Origin: Tetrahymena thermophila SB210
Taxonomy: Eukaryota > Ciliophora > Oligohymenophorea > Hymenostomatida > Tetrahymenidae
Direction: 5' to 3'
DNA length: 64,000 nucleotides
Assembly (NCBI RefSeq): GCF_000189635.1
Contig: NW_002476570.1
Coordinates: forward strand, 124,001-188,000
Below, piece by piece: positions 12,101 to 23,943 of this stretch (the stretch's first letter is position 1; each line of letters opens with the position of its first letter). Made by a program: the position numbers and the translations under genes. The notes beneath the pieces were generated by a model. The model was not told the DNA's origin and did no database searches. It saw only the letters and a list, made by a program, of their open reading frames with translations.

Positions 12101-15100
12101 TTCCTTCTGTTTGGAGAGTATGCTTTTGCTACTCATTATCTTCTATTTCTTCGTTATCATCATGTTCTCTTTCATTTTCTTTTATTTCATTAATATGATT
12201 ATCTGGTGAATTATTAAATTTTTTTTATTCTGCAGAGTTCAAAGTAGGTTAAGTTAAGTTAGATGCAGGAGCTTGCCTTGAAGGACTTTAGAAGTTATTT
12301 GGTTATTTTAAAATTTGATCACTGCTTAAATTAGATTTTTTTGGAATGTTAGTGAGACTCTATTAATTGGATTTATTTTTTTATTTTTGAAGCTTAGACT
12401 AATTCTGATTGTAAGATTGATTATCATTTAAAGAAGAAATTGAATTATTTAAGTTTTGCTCATGAGATTGACTGTCTGCTTCACTTCCTGGGATAAATCC
12501 ATATTCTCCAAGAAAACCTTTTGTTTGCTATTAAATTTTTAAATTTTGTTATCAAATTCTAGTTATTTCTAAAATTAAATAAATCAAAACAACAAAAAAA
12601 AAAAGTTTACTTTTTCATAAGTAAATTAAAATGTGGATAAACTAGGGTTAGGTCTAAGCCTTGAATTTTATGCAATATCTGAGACTTTATCTATTTTGAT
12701 TATGTAACCTACAAATTCATCGTTTGAGAAACAAATCTCACTTATTTATATTTTAAGGCTTATGCTTTTCATTTTTGGTTTTGTTTTAAGAGAATCAATA
12801 TCTCTAATAGATCCACCAGCACTTGAAGGAAATTAGTACTAATAGATTTAACCTTGCTTGTTCATGTAATTGTCTCTTTCTTCCATAAGTTAAGGGAAAA
12901 ATTGGTCTATTTTCTTTTCCTTTGAACTTACCAATTTGTAGTCTATTTTTAGCATTGAAATACATGTTGAAGATATGGAATTAATTTATCCCTCTACATT
13001 AATTAAAATGTAAGCTTGATTCCTGAATTATTTATCATACCTAATATTGCCAATTAGCTATAAGCCATGCATTAGAGTATCGAATGATTTTACTCTGAGA
13101 TAAATTGGAATAATATAGGAGCTTTTATCTATATATTTTAATATTAATTTAAAATTTGAAAAACAAAGAGATAAAAATTTTTACGTGTTATAAATAAATG
13201 CCTTTCTTCTTTAAAATAATTGAATTCATTTCTATTTAAGTAGTTTTCTAAAAATTGATCATGATTTTATCCATAAAGATTAGGCATAAGCTTATTTATA
13301 TTGTTATTTATTAATTCAGTTTTACTGCTACCAATTAAAATAGTTGCTGCTAGATTTAAGTGTTATATCTAGCCTAATTTATCAGACTCAGCAGAAATAA
13401 TAATACAAGGTTAAGAATCAGTGTCTTACTCCATATCTGAGTCTCCTTTTGTCCTATTTTAGTACTTTTTGCCATTATTTTACAAAAAATTGGCCTAAGT
13501 GTGAAGCTATTGTCCCGTCTTTTGGTCTTAAATAATTTCTATGATGTAACTAGCATAAAATCTGTAAGCTTTTGGTCTTTTATCACAAATTCTAGTCAGA
13601 CGTTACCAGTCATTCTCAACTTTAGCTTTAGTTCTGTAAATATGACGACCAAACTAATGAATTTTTTTCATATCTGGTGTCTCTTCTGATAACTGCTACC
13701 AAAAATCCATATGAGCTTCGCTGCTCAATTCAATATCAGCCCTTAATTATTTAAATATCTCTTAATATCTAATCTCACTAATTATATCAAGTACACCTAA
13801 CTCTTCATCTATATTTCCACCTATTTTCATTTTATTTTACTTATTTTCGTTCTATATTTCCTCTTCTATAATTTTTTTAAGTCTAAATATGGTAAATTAT
13901 ATATCAAAAGGTGGGAAATTCTCTTCAGCAATAGTTAATTCTTATAAAGCTGTTTATTTAAACTTCATCTTTTCAATTAAGAACGATGCATAATTTATTC
14001 TCAAGTTAGTGTGATTTGGGAATCTTTTAGTGCCTTCATAAAACATTTAGTACACAACCTGAATAATCTTAGAATGTTTTTCGTTATCTATTTCAGGGTT
14101 ATTTGCTTTTATCTACTTTAATATTCTGTTAATCTTCTAATTATTCTTTGCAACAAGTGAGCAATCTTGCTTATTACAAAGCTATTTGTGGATTTCTATA
14201 TAACTAAATTTAAATAAAGCATTTTGAATTAATAATTATTTATCTATCTATTTTTATTAAAAAATAAATAATTAAAATTACCCATCCAATGTGATGTGAA
14301 TCTACTAATCTTATTTATACATTTATAATAAATTTATTAAGACTCTACTCTATTTATAATAAAAACTATTAATTTAGATAATTTAAAAAGGTTTGTGGCA
14401 TAATTGCATATTTTATTAATTCATAATAATCAGAAAGATTTTATTTTTATTATTAATTTATTTTACCTATTGAATAATTTCTTCTCCGTTAGCAAATTTA
14501 TTCACATTTTAGAATAGTCCATCAACTTTTTCATCTCTGGAAAGCAAAACAAATAATACTAGAAGTGGCGATCCAATTATCCATATAACTATGGTACCAG
14601 TATAAAAATTGTTTTCTAGTAAAATAGCTGAAGCCAAACATGCCGAAGTCCAAAGTTACCATGTTGCCAAAACATCATGCAATAAAAAGAAAGATCTGTT
14701 GTAAAAGGGTGAGTTAAAGTGAGTTCTTTAGAAAATAATTATTGAACCACCAAGAATCATACCTAAAATGAGATAAATAAACTAACTGGTACTCATGAAA
14801 ACAAACATGACGACAAGTACTAATTTATAAATGTTGAATGTATAAGTAATATGCCCATTAGCTCGAGCTGCTGTATCTTAAGAGCTCATTTTACTATCAA
14901 AAAAGGTCTAGGACTTTTTATATTAAATATAAATTTAATACTTAATAAAATTGAACTAACTTAGTGAAAACAGATTTTATTATTTTTCTATCTATATTTC
15001 AATTTATTTCTTTACAATTATTTTGCAAAGTAGTTTTAAAATATTTTATGTCTCTAATGTATTTAATAATGAACAATTGTATATTTATCTCAATCTTTCA

Positions 15101-15979
15101 CATATCAACATGAGAGAGGTTAATAAATATATTTTATACTTTTCTTGTAATTTATTACAAAATCTTCAATTAAATTATCTTTGTAAAACAAATTATTCTA
15201 AGTAGTAAATAAATAATAAATAAATTTTCAAGAAAAATTATTTTTTTTATGGAAATTAATTTTATTATAATAAAATAAATCAAAAGTATTCTCAATTTAA
15301 TAATATAGAGCGACATAGCTTTAATCATTTTAATAAATATTTAAAAACTTACTAAGAATAGAACTAAGAAGGTGAGAGCGCCAATGAAGATGAATGCTAC
15401 AAAACAGTGAAGAATATGAATACCTGTCCAGCATTATACATCATTAAAATCAGAAAGTACAGTTTTTGAAACACCGTTTACAGTGATACTGGTACATCCA
15501 AAAATATTACTAAATAAATCTATGAAGGCCAAATAAAAGATATGCATAGTGAAGACTACTAGATACTTTGAGATGGTAATTGGCCAATTAAATGGTAACT
15601 TATACTAAGAGTACATACTCACGTAAAGCAAAAAGAGCAAAATAACTACAATGATAATCACGCACATATAAAAAACAGCTATGTATGTTGAAGATGTAGA
15701 ATATTTCACTATATTAGGATATATCATAAAAAATGAAAGAAATGTTTCAATTCCTTTCTAAGTGTTACTAGAGTTCCAATATGTGGCATTTATATCAGTA
15801 AATGAGAAAAAAATTATTTAAAAGAATTCTATAATTGTTAGAACAGCATTAAAAAAAAATGAATTTTCTTCTAATCTAAGTAGCTGATAGACAACTTCAA
15901 ATGCTCTGAACTTTACCTACTCTTAAATCTTTGAGTAAAATGATTTGTCTGTTTCTTGCTTTCTATTTCTATTTAACAT
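9175..15979 (-). CDS. TmcB/TmcC-like multi-pass membrane protein with TPR-like repeats and PAS region
   Basis: Twelve exons: 15979-15353, 14913-14467, 14365-14282, 14247-13185, 13128-12611, 12527-12047, 11994-11471, 11295-10822, 10729-10592, 10373-10152, 10100-9773, 9629-9175. All use GT-AG and compatible phases, giving 1786 residues. Seen in order: hydrophilic start (MLNRNRKQET), a cluster of membrane helices (about 50-345), helical repeat-like region with paired motifs such as NLRINYASFLIE and RPKAYRFYASYI (about 400-620), a PAS-like region (about 660-790), an Asn/Ser/acidic linker (about 915-1130), then two pairs of membrane helices each enclosing an extracytosolic loop (about 1140-1390 and 1460-1690), and a charged tail. 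This order matches ciliate proteins related to Dictyostelium tiny-macrocysts protein B. Role is unknown; sensing by the PAS region is inferred. The exon junction at 10152/10100 could instead be read through, adding 17 hydrophobic residues. Confidence 0.85.
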
Positions 15980-16888
15980 TTCTACCTGTCCGTCCAAATT
16001 CTATTAGGAGCAATTAACTTATTAAATTAAATAGTAAATATAATAATTAGAATGTTTGATTATTCAAATACTAACTTAATACAATTATTGCAGAATTATT
16101 TATGCTTATGATGTTCTATTTCTATGAAAAACTTTCACTTTAAACGTTCTTTTTTTATATTTTAACAATTATTTAATAACCTTTTCAGTTTAACTCAATT
16201 TTTATCAAAATAATTTTAAATTTAAAACTTTAATTTTTCTTGCATCATGAATAAAAAAAATGTATTTAAAAAATTTTTAATTTTAATAGATAAAACTGTT
16301 TTCTTTTTATAAACATCTTATTTTAATACATTCGTTTAAGTAAAATATAAAAAATATTCAAGTAAGTAAGTAAATAGATTAATTAATAAAAATATAAAAA
16401 ATATTTTCAACTCAATAAATATTTTGATTTTATCTTTAATTTTTATTACAGAGAAAATCAAATAAATAAAAATAATAAATTAAAAAAAAATATTTAATTG
16501 ACTTTAATCAATATTAAATTAATTAGTTATTACATTAAAAACATTTTAGATCAAAATATAAAAGGTAAAATAAAAATATTATCTTTAATAAAACTGAAAC
16601 AGTTTGGTTTAAATTTTTTCATTTAAAATACTTATTTTATTCAAGATCTAATTTGAAATTGATTGTAAAATTTTAGAAGAATGCAATTTTTTACTTTTAT
16701 ATCCTATAATTAGTTTAGTAGATTAAGCTTTTATTATTAATCACATCGATACATAATAATTTAAATTAATTTCTACTAATTTAAAATTGTATCTATTTTT
16801 GCATATTATGATTCATATTTACTTTCGAGAATCAACTGATTTTTATTCAAATATTTTTTTATTTAATTAAAATTAAGTTGTAATCAAA
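15980..16888. other. divergent promoter region
   Basis: This AT-rich stretch lies between two divergently transcribed genes (TmcB-like, minus; TTLL, plus), so it should hold both promoters. No defined motif could be assigned. An in-frame upstream ATG at 16808 could extend the TTLL protein by 27 residues, but that stretch reads like leader DNA. Confidence 0.55.
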
Positions 16889-19800
16889 ATGAATTATATG
16901 CAAGTTTGTTAATAGGCTTAAGAAACCAACAAAAATGCAATATATTAAAATACTAATCCTGTTCTGAGATACTCTGCTAATGTTAACGAAATAGAGAATT
17001 ATAGATAAGCAGAGAGGAGGAATCTTCATAATTATTCTATAAAAAATAGAATATCCAGTAAGTATGTTTATCTTAAAATATAAGTTAATCACATGTTTCA
17101 ACTTTGAAAAAATTTAATTATTCAATATTGTAAATGTTAAAATATACAAATAAATACTAATATTCTACTATAAACATAAACAGAATCCCCTCCTTTCCAA
17201 AAAGAAAGAGATGATCAAAATTCGCTTAAAAAAAATATGATTATGAAGCTGAATGTATCAATTTAATTGATGGTAATAAATAAAATCTAATTTTTTTTTT
17301 AACAGGAGTAATAAAATAGTGAATAAGAAGAAGAAAATAAATACTTTTAACAAACCAATAGTAATTTTTAAACTAGTTTATTTATTAATTTTGCTAATAA
17401 TTTGAATTTTTTTGCTTCAAAATTCATTTATATTTGATCGTTTTTTTATATTTTAGGAATTTTTAAATTACCATTAATGGATAAGTGCAATAATAATAGG
17501 CCTTTTAGTTATTCAAAAATATCTCCAAAATTTCATAAGAAGAATAAGGATATATAATTATAAACTTTAACTGATAGGAGATAAAGTAATCAAGATGTTT
17601 AATAAATGGCAGAACCTCTAACTCAAATAATAAATAGCAATTAATTAATTTTTAAGGTAGCTTTAGGGAAGTAGAACTTTGAGAAAATAAAATCTTTAGA
17701 AAGGTAGAGCTTAGTATAGCAGTAAGATCAAAGGAGTGGCTCAAAAAATTAAGAAAATAAAAAATCAGCTTGTACATAACAATAAAACCAAGAATTTCCC
17801 TCTGACTTGATCAGATTATAATTAACTATGAATCCATCCAACTCTTAATCTTCTAAAATTTTTTTTATGCAAAATAATGGATAAGTATCACTTTAATAGC
17901 TAACTAGAAACTCTTAATAAAATCAAATAAAGACTTTTTAAAAGATAAAAACATTTTATGAAGGCAAGTAATCTTACTCACCTAAAAGAGGAACTTTAAA
18001 TTATTCAGAAAATGGCATACAAGGAGTTAAAATCACTTAATAGCTTCCAGTTTATAGCACTAAATTTTAAAATAATAAAAACTAAAAATTTCAAAGTCAC
18101 TTTCGAACTCCAAAAAACGATGAATATTCTGAAAATTTATAAGAAGAAATACTTAAAAAGTAATCAGCTTCCATGAACCAAACATAACTTTAAGTAAATT
18201 AAAATAGCATGAATAAACTATTCATTGAAGATTAGATACAAAATTTTCATAGTACTGTGAAGGCAAAAATAAAAAATTAAAACAATTTTAATGGAGAAAT
18301 TTCATCTAATTAATAATTTTAGAAAAAGAAAAAATCGTTTTAGCAGACAGTGGAAAATTATAACTCTTAAAATCTTATTTAGAGAATATATTCAACAAGT
18401 ATATTTGAAGAGACCTACCTAAAAGTTTTTATTGGAGCAGGGAATAACAGTTCTCTAATTAAATATATTTCAGGGTAGAGATGGTGGTTTGAAATATATG
18501 ATATGAATGATAAAATAAATCCCTCTATATTTAGTGCAGATTCTTCTGTCTATTCAGATTAGGTTAAGAAGGACAGCAGGAGTCATTCATTTTCAAGATA
18601 TTTAGGTGAGCTCATATGGACACAAATTAAATAGAATGATATCATAAATGACATGCCTACATTATCAGAGTTAAAATAATTGAAAAATGAATAAATTTAA
18701 TGTAAAAAGTAACAAACACTTGATTCAACTTAGTCAACATCATGTTAAACAGTTGATTAAAAATCACTTTCTTAAATAGAAATGAAAGATTCAAAAGAAA
18801 ATAAATCAGTAACTAAAACATATGAAAACCTTTCAAGTGAAGCAAAAGATATTGAATCAATATAATTGAAAGGTTAAAATGATTAGAAGGATAGATAAAT
18901 ATTCAAAATGTTAAATACACCTTCAATAAGGATTTATAATCACTTTGAATGTAACTATCAGATCTGTAATAAAAAAAATATGTATTACAACCTAAAAGAG
19001 CTGTATGAAAAGAGGGGAGAAAATTTATTATTTGAAAGAATCCCATACACATTTCATGTTAAAAAAGCCTCAATGAAAGACTCAGCCTTTGCTTAGTTCT
19101 CTAAATATTATAACAAAATTTAAAATGGAATATAGCTATAATAGAAGAAAAATTCAGAAAAATGCTGCAAGAATATTTGGATAGTAAAGCCTGCTGAAAA
19201 CACAAATAGAGGTACAGGGATATTTGTAAGCAGAGAAATAGCTGAAATTAAGCAATTTATTAGCTAAAACACTAGAACTTAATCAGCACATCATGGTTCT
19301 GCTAATGAAAGGAAGGGAAGCCCAAAATTAAAAAATAAATAAGTTAAGCATACATATATAATATAAAAATATATCGAAAATCCTCTACTTTATTAGAAAA
19401 GAAAGATAGATATAAGATGTTATATTCTTCTAACTAATTACAATGGAATAATCAAAGCATATTGGTATAAAGAAGGCTACATAAGAACATCTTCAAAGGA
19501 GTTCACAACAAAAAACCTTAAAAATAATTTTATACACTTAACAAATGATGCAATTTAAAAGCAATAAGAAGATTATGGTAGGTATGAATTAGGGAATAAA
19601 ATATCATACAAAGAATTTCAAAGATATTTAGACTCTTAAACTGAATATAAAATTAATTTTATGTAGATGATAATCCCCCAAATGAAGGTAAAATTTAATT
19701 CAATAGTTCAAATCAATTTGCAAAATTTAATTGAATAGCTCAAATAAATTTGCAAAATTTTACTTTTTTTCTTTGAAATTAAATATTCTAATTTCTGAAA

Positions 19801-20427
19801 TAAAATTAAATAGCACTTTTCTATATTACCTTACTGTCAAAATCTAATTTACAATATTTTTAAATTAAAGTCATATGCATTAGACTGTGTCAGAAGCATT
19901 TTTACTAAAATTGACCCAAATAGGAGACAATTTAGCTTTGAAGTAATTTTTAATTTTTTTTTAGATGTTAAAATTTCTTATTCATATATTTATACATAGT
20001 TGTTTGGATTGGATTTTATGATAGATGATGATTTGAAAGTTTGGTTAATTGAAGTGAATGCTAATCCTTGTTTGGAATAATCATGTCCACTACTCACAAA
20101 GATAATTCCTCCTCTGATTCACAATACTTTAAAGTAAATTCCCTTTTAATTTCTTATAATTTAACTCTTTTAATTTTGCTTAAAATCAAAGTTAATTTTA
20201 TAAAAAATTCATAAAAAACATTTTTAAAGTTTGATTAATAATTTATTAAAATTTTTTTATTTAGGATAGCAGTTGACCCTTTAAGTTAAGGGCTAAGCAT
20301 AGATAACTGGAACTTAGATAAAATTGAGCATTTTAGTAAGTATTACCAAAACGAAACAGATAAATTTGAATGTATTTTTGATGAACTCAAAGATGGGGAA
20401 GAAATTTATAAATTATATGAAAACTGA
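16889..20427 (+). CDS. tubulin-tyrosine-ligase-like (TTLL) protein
   Basis: Seven exons, 16889-17057, 17184-17272, 17306-17360, 17457-19687, 19871-19942, 20000-20133 and 20265-20427, with matching phases, give 970 residues. The first 560 or so residues are a Gln/Asn/Ser/Lys-rich, low-complexity extension. The TTL domain follows, an ATP-grasp fold: KNIWIVKPAE then RGTGI (about 677-693, nucleotide-binding Lys and Gly-rich loop), DIRCYILL (about 765), FIHLTND (about 805), FGLDFMIDDDLKVW and LIEVNANPCLE near 885-905 (Mg/ATP-binding Glu and Asn), and VDPL after the last junction. TTLL enzymes ligate Glu or Gly, or restore Tyr, on tubulin tails, typically in cilia and basal bodies. The subtype cannot be settled by eye; the NANPCLE and DPL features recall polymodification branches rather than TTL itself. 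Exon 3 is preceded by a 33-base, in-frame intron that could also be retained. Confidence 0.9.
19690..19765 (+). repeat. imperfect direct repeat inside a TTLL intron
   Basis: A unit of about 37 bases (AAATTTAATTCAATAGTTCA followed by an AATTTGCAA segment) occurs twice in tandem with a few changes, within the 183-base intron 19688-19870. It is probably a simple local duplication. Each copy carries a potential TAG acceptor, so it may offer alternative 3' splice sites. Confidence 0.6.
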
Positions 20428-20980
20428 TTTCATGTTTTCAATATAAAATAGAATAAATCAACAAAATTTTTTTAATTAATAATTAATTTCTATGATTATT
20501 GATTAGTTTTCATTACTTTTATAAATATATTAACAATAATAAATTCTAATTACAATCAATTTTAAATAACTAATTTATTTGTTAAATTCATATTAGATAA
20601 ATGTACATATTAGGTTATTAAAAAATAAAATTTTCCATAAATATATGAAAAATAAATTAGTGTCATTAAACTATTATAAAATCACAATTTATATAGTTTG
20701 AAGTAATTTGTATCTATAAAGTACGTAAGAATTATTTTTTAAAGGAGTTATTAAATTTTTTCATATTTTTAAAAAATTATAACAAAATTATTTTGGAATC
20801 ATCTAGATTTAGAACAATTCAATATTTTTGTGGAACAAATATCAACTTTAATAAATTTATAATTCTCTTTTTGCTATAAAATCATAAAAAACACAAAAAT
20901 GTTTTTACTAAATTTATATCAGTACAAAATTTTCGAACTCATTGAGCTTAATCTAAGGTATCATTTTGTGATTTTGTATA
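20428..20980. other. gene-free stretch downstream of the TTLL gene
   Basis: AT-rich DNA in which no convincing frame was found. It may contain the missing 5' exon of the small ORF that follows. Confidence 0.5.
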
Positions 20981-20981
20981 G

Positions 20982-21331
20982 CGTCTACTAAAAATGACAT
21001 AGAAAGTGAAAAAGAAAAAATTAAATTTGAAGCTAACCAAATAATTTAATAAGTAATAGAAACTATTTATAAAGACTTGGTACTTTTTAATAGAAGAATT
21101 CTTTCTTCTAGAATATTAACTCTTTGTATAATGAAATAATCTTACAACTATATGGGCTTATTTTTTAAAATTAAAGCACAAATAGCTTTTATGCTATAGG
21201 CAATTTAAAGTATGTAATATTTCATGAAATAGAGTAGCAGCAGTTAAACGCTTGCTGTTTTATTATGTAAGTTAAATTTATATTATTTAAAGGAAAATGA
21301 AAAGCATTTTAATGAATATAGTAAAAAGTGA
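20982..21331 (+). pseudogene. possible orphan exon or decayed gene, 116 codons
   Basis: A frame that reads STKNDIESEKEKIKFEANQ and continues to TGA at 21329 looks more protein-like than its surroundings: charged start, long amphipathic helices, KDLVLFNRR, MLQAIQSMQYFMKQSSSS. It lacks an ATG. It starts directly after a good acceptor (TTGTATAG) and an in-frame TGA lies just upstream, so it would have to be an internal or last exon. No upstream exon with compatible phase was found. The helical pattern is faintly reminiscent of ESCRT-III (CHMP2-like) proteins, but I would not assign it. It could be a degraded gene copy or an expressed short gene with a missed first exon. Confidence 0.3.
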
Positions 21332-22170
21332 AAAGAAGATGAGAAGGTTGATAGAGATAAGTTAATTTAATTGTATTTTATGTATAATATATAATAAAAA
21401 ATATATTTATATATAGTTGTTTATATAATCATAATCAGCTTGGTCGTCTTGTTAAATCAAATTATATAATATAAGATAATTTCTTTGCTTGAATCTAAGT
21501 TTTTAAATTATAGATGCTGAGAAGAATAATTTATATATGCATTTGTTTATATATATAAAATAGTATTAAGTGTTTTAAGTAGAAATTTATTATGATATTA
21601 AATTATGTTAATTGTTTATATATTTTTTATATCTTTTAATAGTCAGTTCTATTACTTTATCCATCTTCCATCTTCTTCTTTGATTAATACACAAAAACTA
21701 ACTTGGAGCAAAATCAATTTTAATTTTGATTTTTTTGAAAAGATTATTCTCAATTTTTCTATTTCACAATAGAGCCATGAAAATAAATAAATTAATTAGT
21801 TAGTATGCCTGCCTGTACGAATGAATGAATGAACGAAATTGATCTAATTATATGAATGATAAATCTTCTATTTTAGGTTAACAAGCAGAAGCAGTTTCTG
21901 TTTGTAAGTGATTTTGATCTATCTTCAAATGAGATAAATGTGTTAAGTTAAAAGAGTTAAGTAAATTTAGAGGAAGTGTTTATATATAATTAAATAGAGG
22001 TCTTTTTTTGAAGGAAGAATGGGAGAGGCCTATTGATAGATAAATAGTTAGTTATTTAGTTAGTTAGATGGTTAGATAGATGGTTAAATAGGGAGTTAAT
22101 TTCTTTATAATTTGTTGTTAATATAATTATAATTGAAATAAAAATATTTTTTTGCTACTCAATCAATTAA
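21332..22170. other. AT-rich spacer with short tandem repeats
   Basis: No gene seen. It contains TGAATGAATGAA-type repeats near 21820-21835 and a GTTA/GATA/GATGGTTA mixture at 22035-22090. Confidence 0.55.
22035..22090 (+). repeat. degenerate tetranucleotide repeat (GTTA/GATA)
   Basis: Runs of GTTA, TTAG and GATA units with a few interruptions. This is a simple-sequence repeat just downstream of the minus-strand helix-turn-helix gene. Confidence 0.7.
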
Positions 22171-23943
22171 TCAATCCTCTTGCAATTTCTATCCCATTTC
22201 ATTTTCGTCGTTAAGGAAATCGCAATATTCTTCATCATGTGGAGAAGCTCCATTTATATTGTTTAAATGTTCGAAAGATTTGTTTATATATTCCTATTTC
22301 ACATTGCTATGCTAGTAAAATTCGTTATTGAAGCTTCCAAAGTTAATACTAGGATTTTTATTTAAATTCAATTCAGCCCCGTTCATATCAAAGCTATTAT
22401 TTAACTGATTTTCATAGTATTCATATTAATGCATATAGTTCATATAGTTATTTTATTATTGGGGGCATTTTTCAATATCCATAGCATTTTGGGCGGAAGC
22501 GTCAGCTCCTCCGTTGTAATGGTTGTATTCTTCTTCATTGTAATAAGCATTGGTGTTTCTGTATTAATCATCCTCATACCCTTGTGGTACTTCTCTTCTC
22601 TCTTATTCATTTTAGCTATGGTTGTAATTATTACTATTGTTGTTTACTTAATTAGCGACAGTGTTTCTCATTCTGATTTCTTGTTCTTAACAGTTTTAGT
22701 ACATATTTTAATTTTTGTATTTATTGTAAATAATTTCTTCTTCTTGTGAATATGGGGGAGGAGGAGGTAAGTTATTTACTTGATTTGAAGTAGTTAAAGG
22801 GGTTTATGATGAGTTTTTATTATGGGTATTGCGTGTGTCTTCTATTTCTAATTCAATTTAGTTGACAACAGCCTTAGCGGTAGTGGTTGTAGCAGTAGTA
22901 TTAGAGATTTCTCCTGCTTCATCATGTCTACTTTAGGTTTCTCTATTATCATCGTCTACTTAGACATCATCGTCATCTGCTTTATTGGAGCGTTTTTGTC
23001 TGTCACGAACGAAATTTCTCAGGACTCCTATCTTTTCTTCAGAGCGTCCTTTAAAGTCAAAGTTATAAGTCTCTGCTTTGCGGATATACTTGTAGTAGTC
23101 ATCCAAAGTTTTACGAGAGAGACCAACCATGGAAGCAGCTACATCAAGATTAACTTTTATGAGACGACCTTGTTCGTTTTAAAATCCTGTTTCGTAATAT
23201 TTTCTCCATTCCATAACGCGATCGTAAACATATCCAATCTTTCTTTCCTTGACACGCTTTTCACGTGGAATAGCTTTGGTGCTGATATCGAAATTATTAT
23301 CTTCTTCCTCGCCTCCCATCATTGTGTTAGCTTGATTAGCAGTAGTGTTATTAATATTGCTGACTTAAGTATTCTAAGAGCTGCTTGGGAGATATTACTA
23401 GCAGTTATTTCTCATGAAATTTCCTTCAAACATTGAACGTTGCTTACTGGAAAAGAAAGTATCTTGGCAGGCACTATTTTAGGCAATGTTGGAAGGATAC
23501 TGTTATGAAGGCATTCTAAATTGGGAGATATTGCTATTTTCGCAAGGATTAGACATGGGATAGTAAGATTGTTAAATAGGGCGGTATTTTATGGTAATCT
23601 ATTCACTATTAAATTTCTACAAGGGGATCATAGTATTAGCAGTGATAGGTTCAGTTCCTTGATGTACAAAAACTTTACGCTGTTCATCATAGAAGAAGAT
23701 GCTGGAACCAGGCTATATAAGATTCTATTCACGCAAATAAATAATTAAATCTCTAAAGTAAACATTATCCTGAATATCAACAGCGATAGGAGCTCTTTCA
23801 GTAAGGATTCTATCCTCATTTTTATCATTAATTACCAAAATGTTGCGATTTATGATACGACGGTTTTGAAGTCCTTCCTGTACATAAGATTTGTACTATG
23901 ATTCTGGAGGCATTTCGTCTGTATTTTCTTGCTTGAAAGGCAT
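22171..23943 (-). CDS. putative DNA-binding protein with ciliate helix-turn-helix-like domain
   Basis: A single exon of 590 codons plus TGA (22171-22173), opening at ATG 23941-23943 (MPFKQENTDEMPPES). Residues about 60-120 form a compact N-terminal region (FRDLIIYLREQNLIQPGS). A Gln/Asn/Ser linker follows. Residues about 223-313 are the most conserved-looking part: REKRVKERKIGYVYDRVMEW, then VNLDVAASMVGLSRKTLDDY and IGVLRNFVRDR. The AASMVGLSRKTLDDYYKYIR segment has the spacing of a helix-turn-helix, and basic residues precede it. Beyond come an acidic run (ADDDDVQVDDD), a Pro run and an Asn/Gln/Tyr-rich C-terminal half with acidic patches, typical of activation domains. Similar domains occur in ciliate proteins as I recall. 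A role in transcription or chromatin is inferred. G+C and codon use are higher than in neighbouring genes. Confidence 0.85.

Noticed and set aside
16859-17101. Minus-strand 80-codon hydrophobic ORF
   Set aside because: It is the complement of the first TTLL exon (16889-17057), whose plus-strand frame is charged, has a GTAAGT donor and joins in phase to the next exons.
22429-23748. Three plus-strand ORFs of 75-170 codons
   Set aside because: They lie antisense to the continuous 590-codon minus-strand gene, and their hydrophobic translations are complements of its Asn/Asp/Glu codons.
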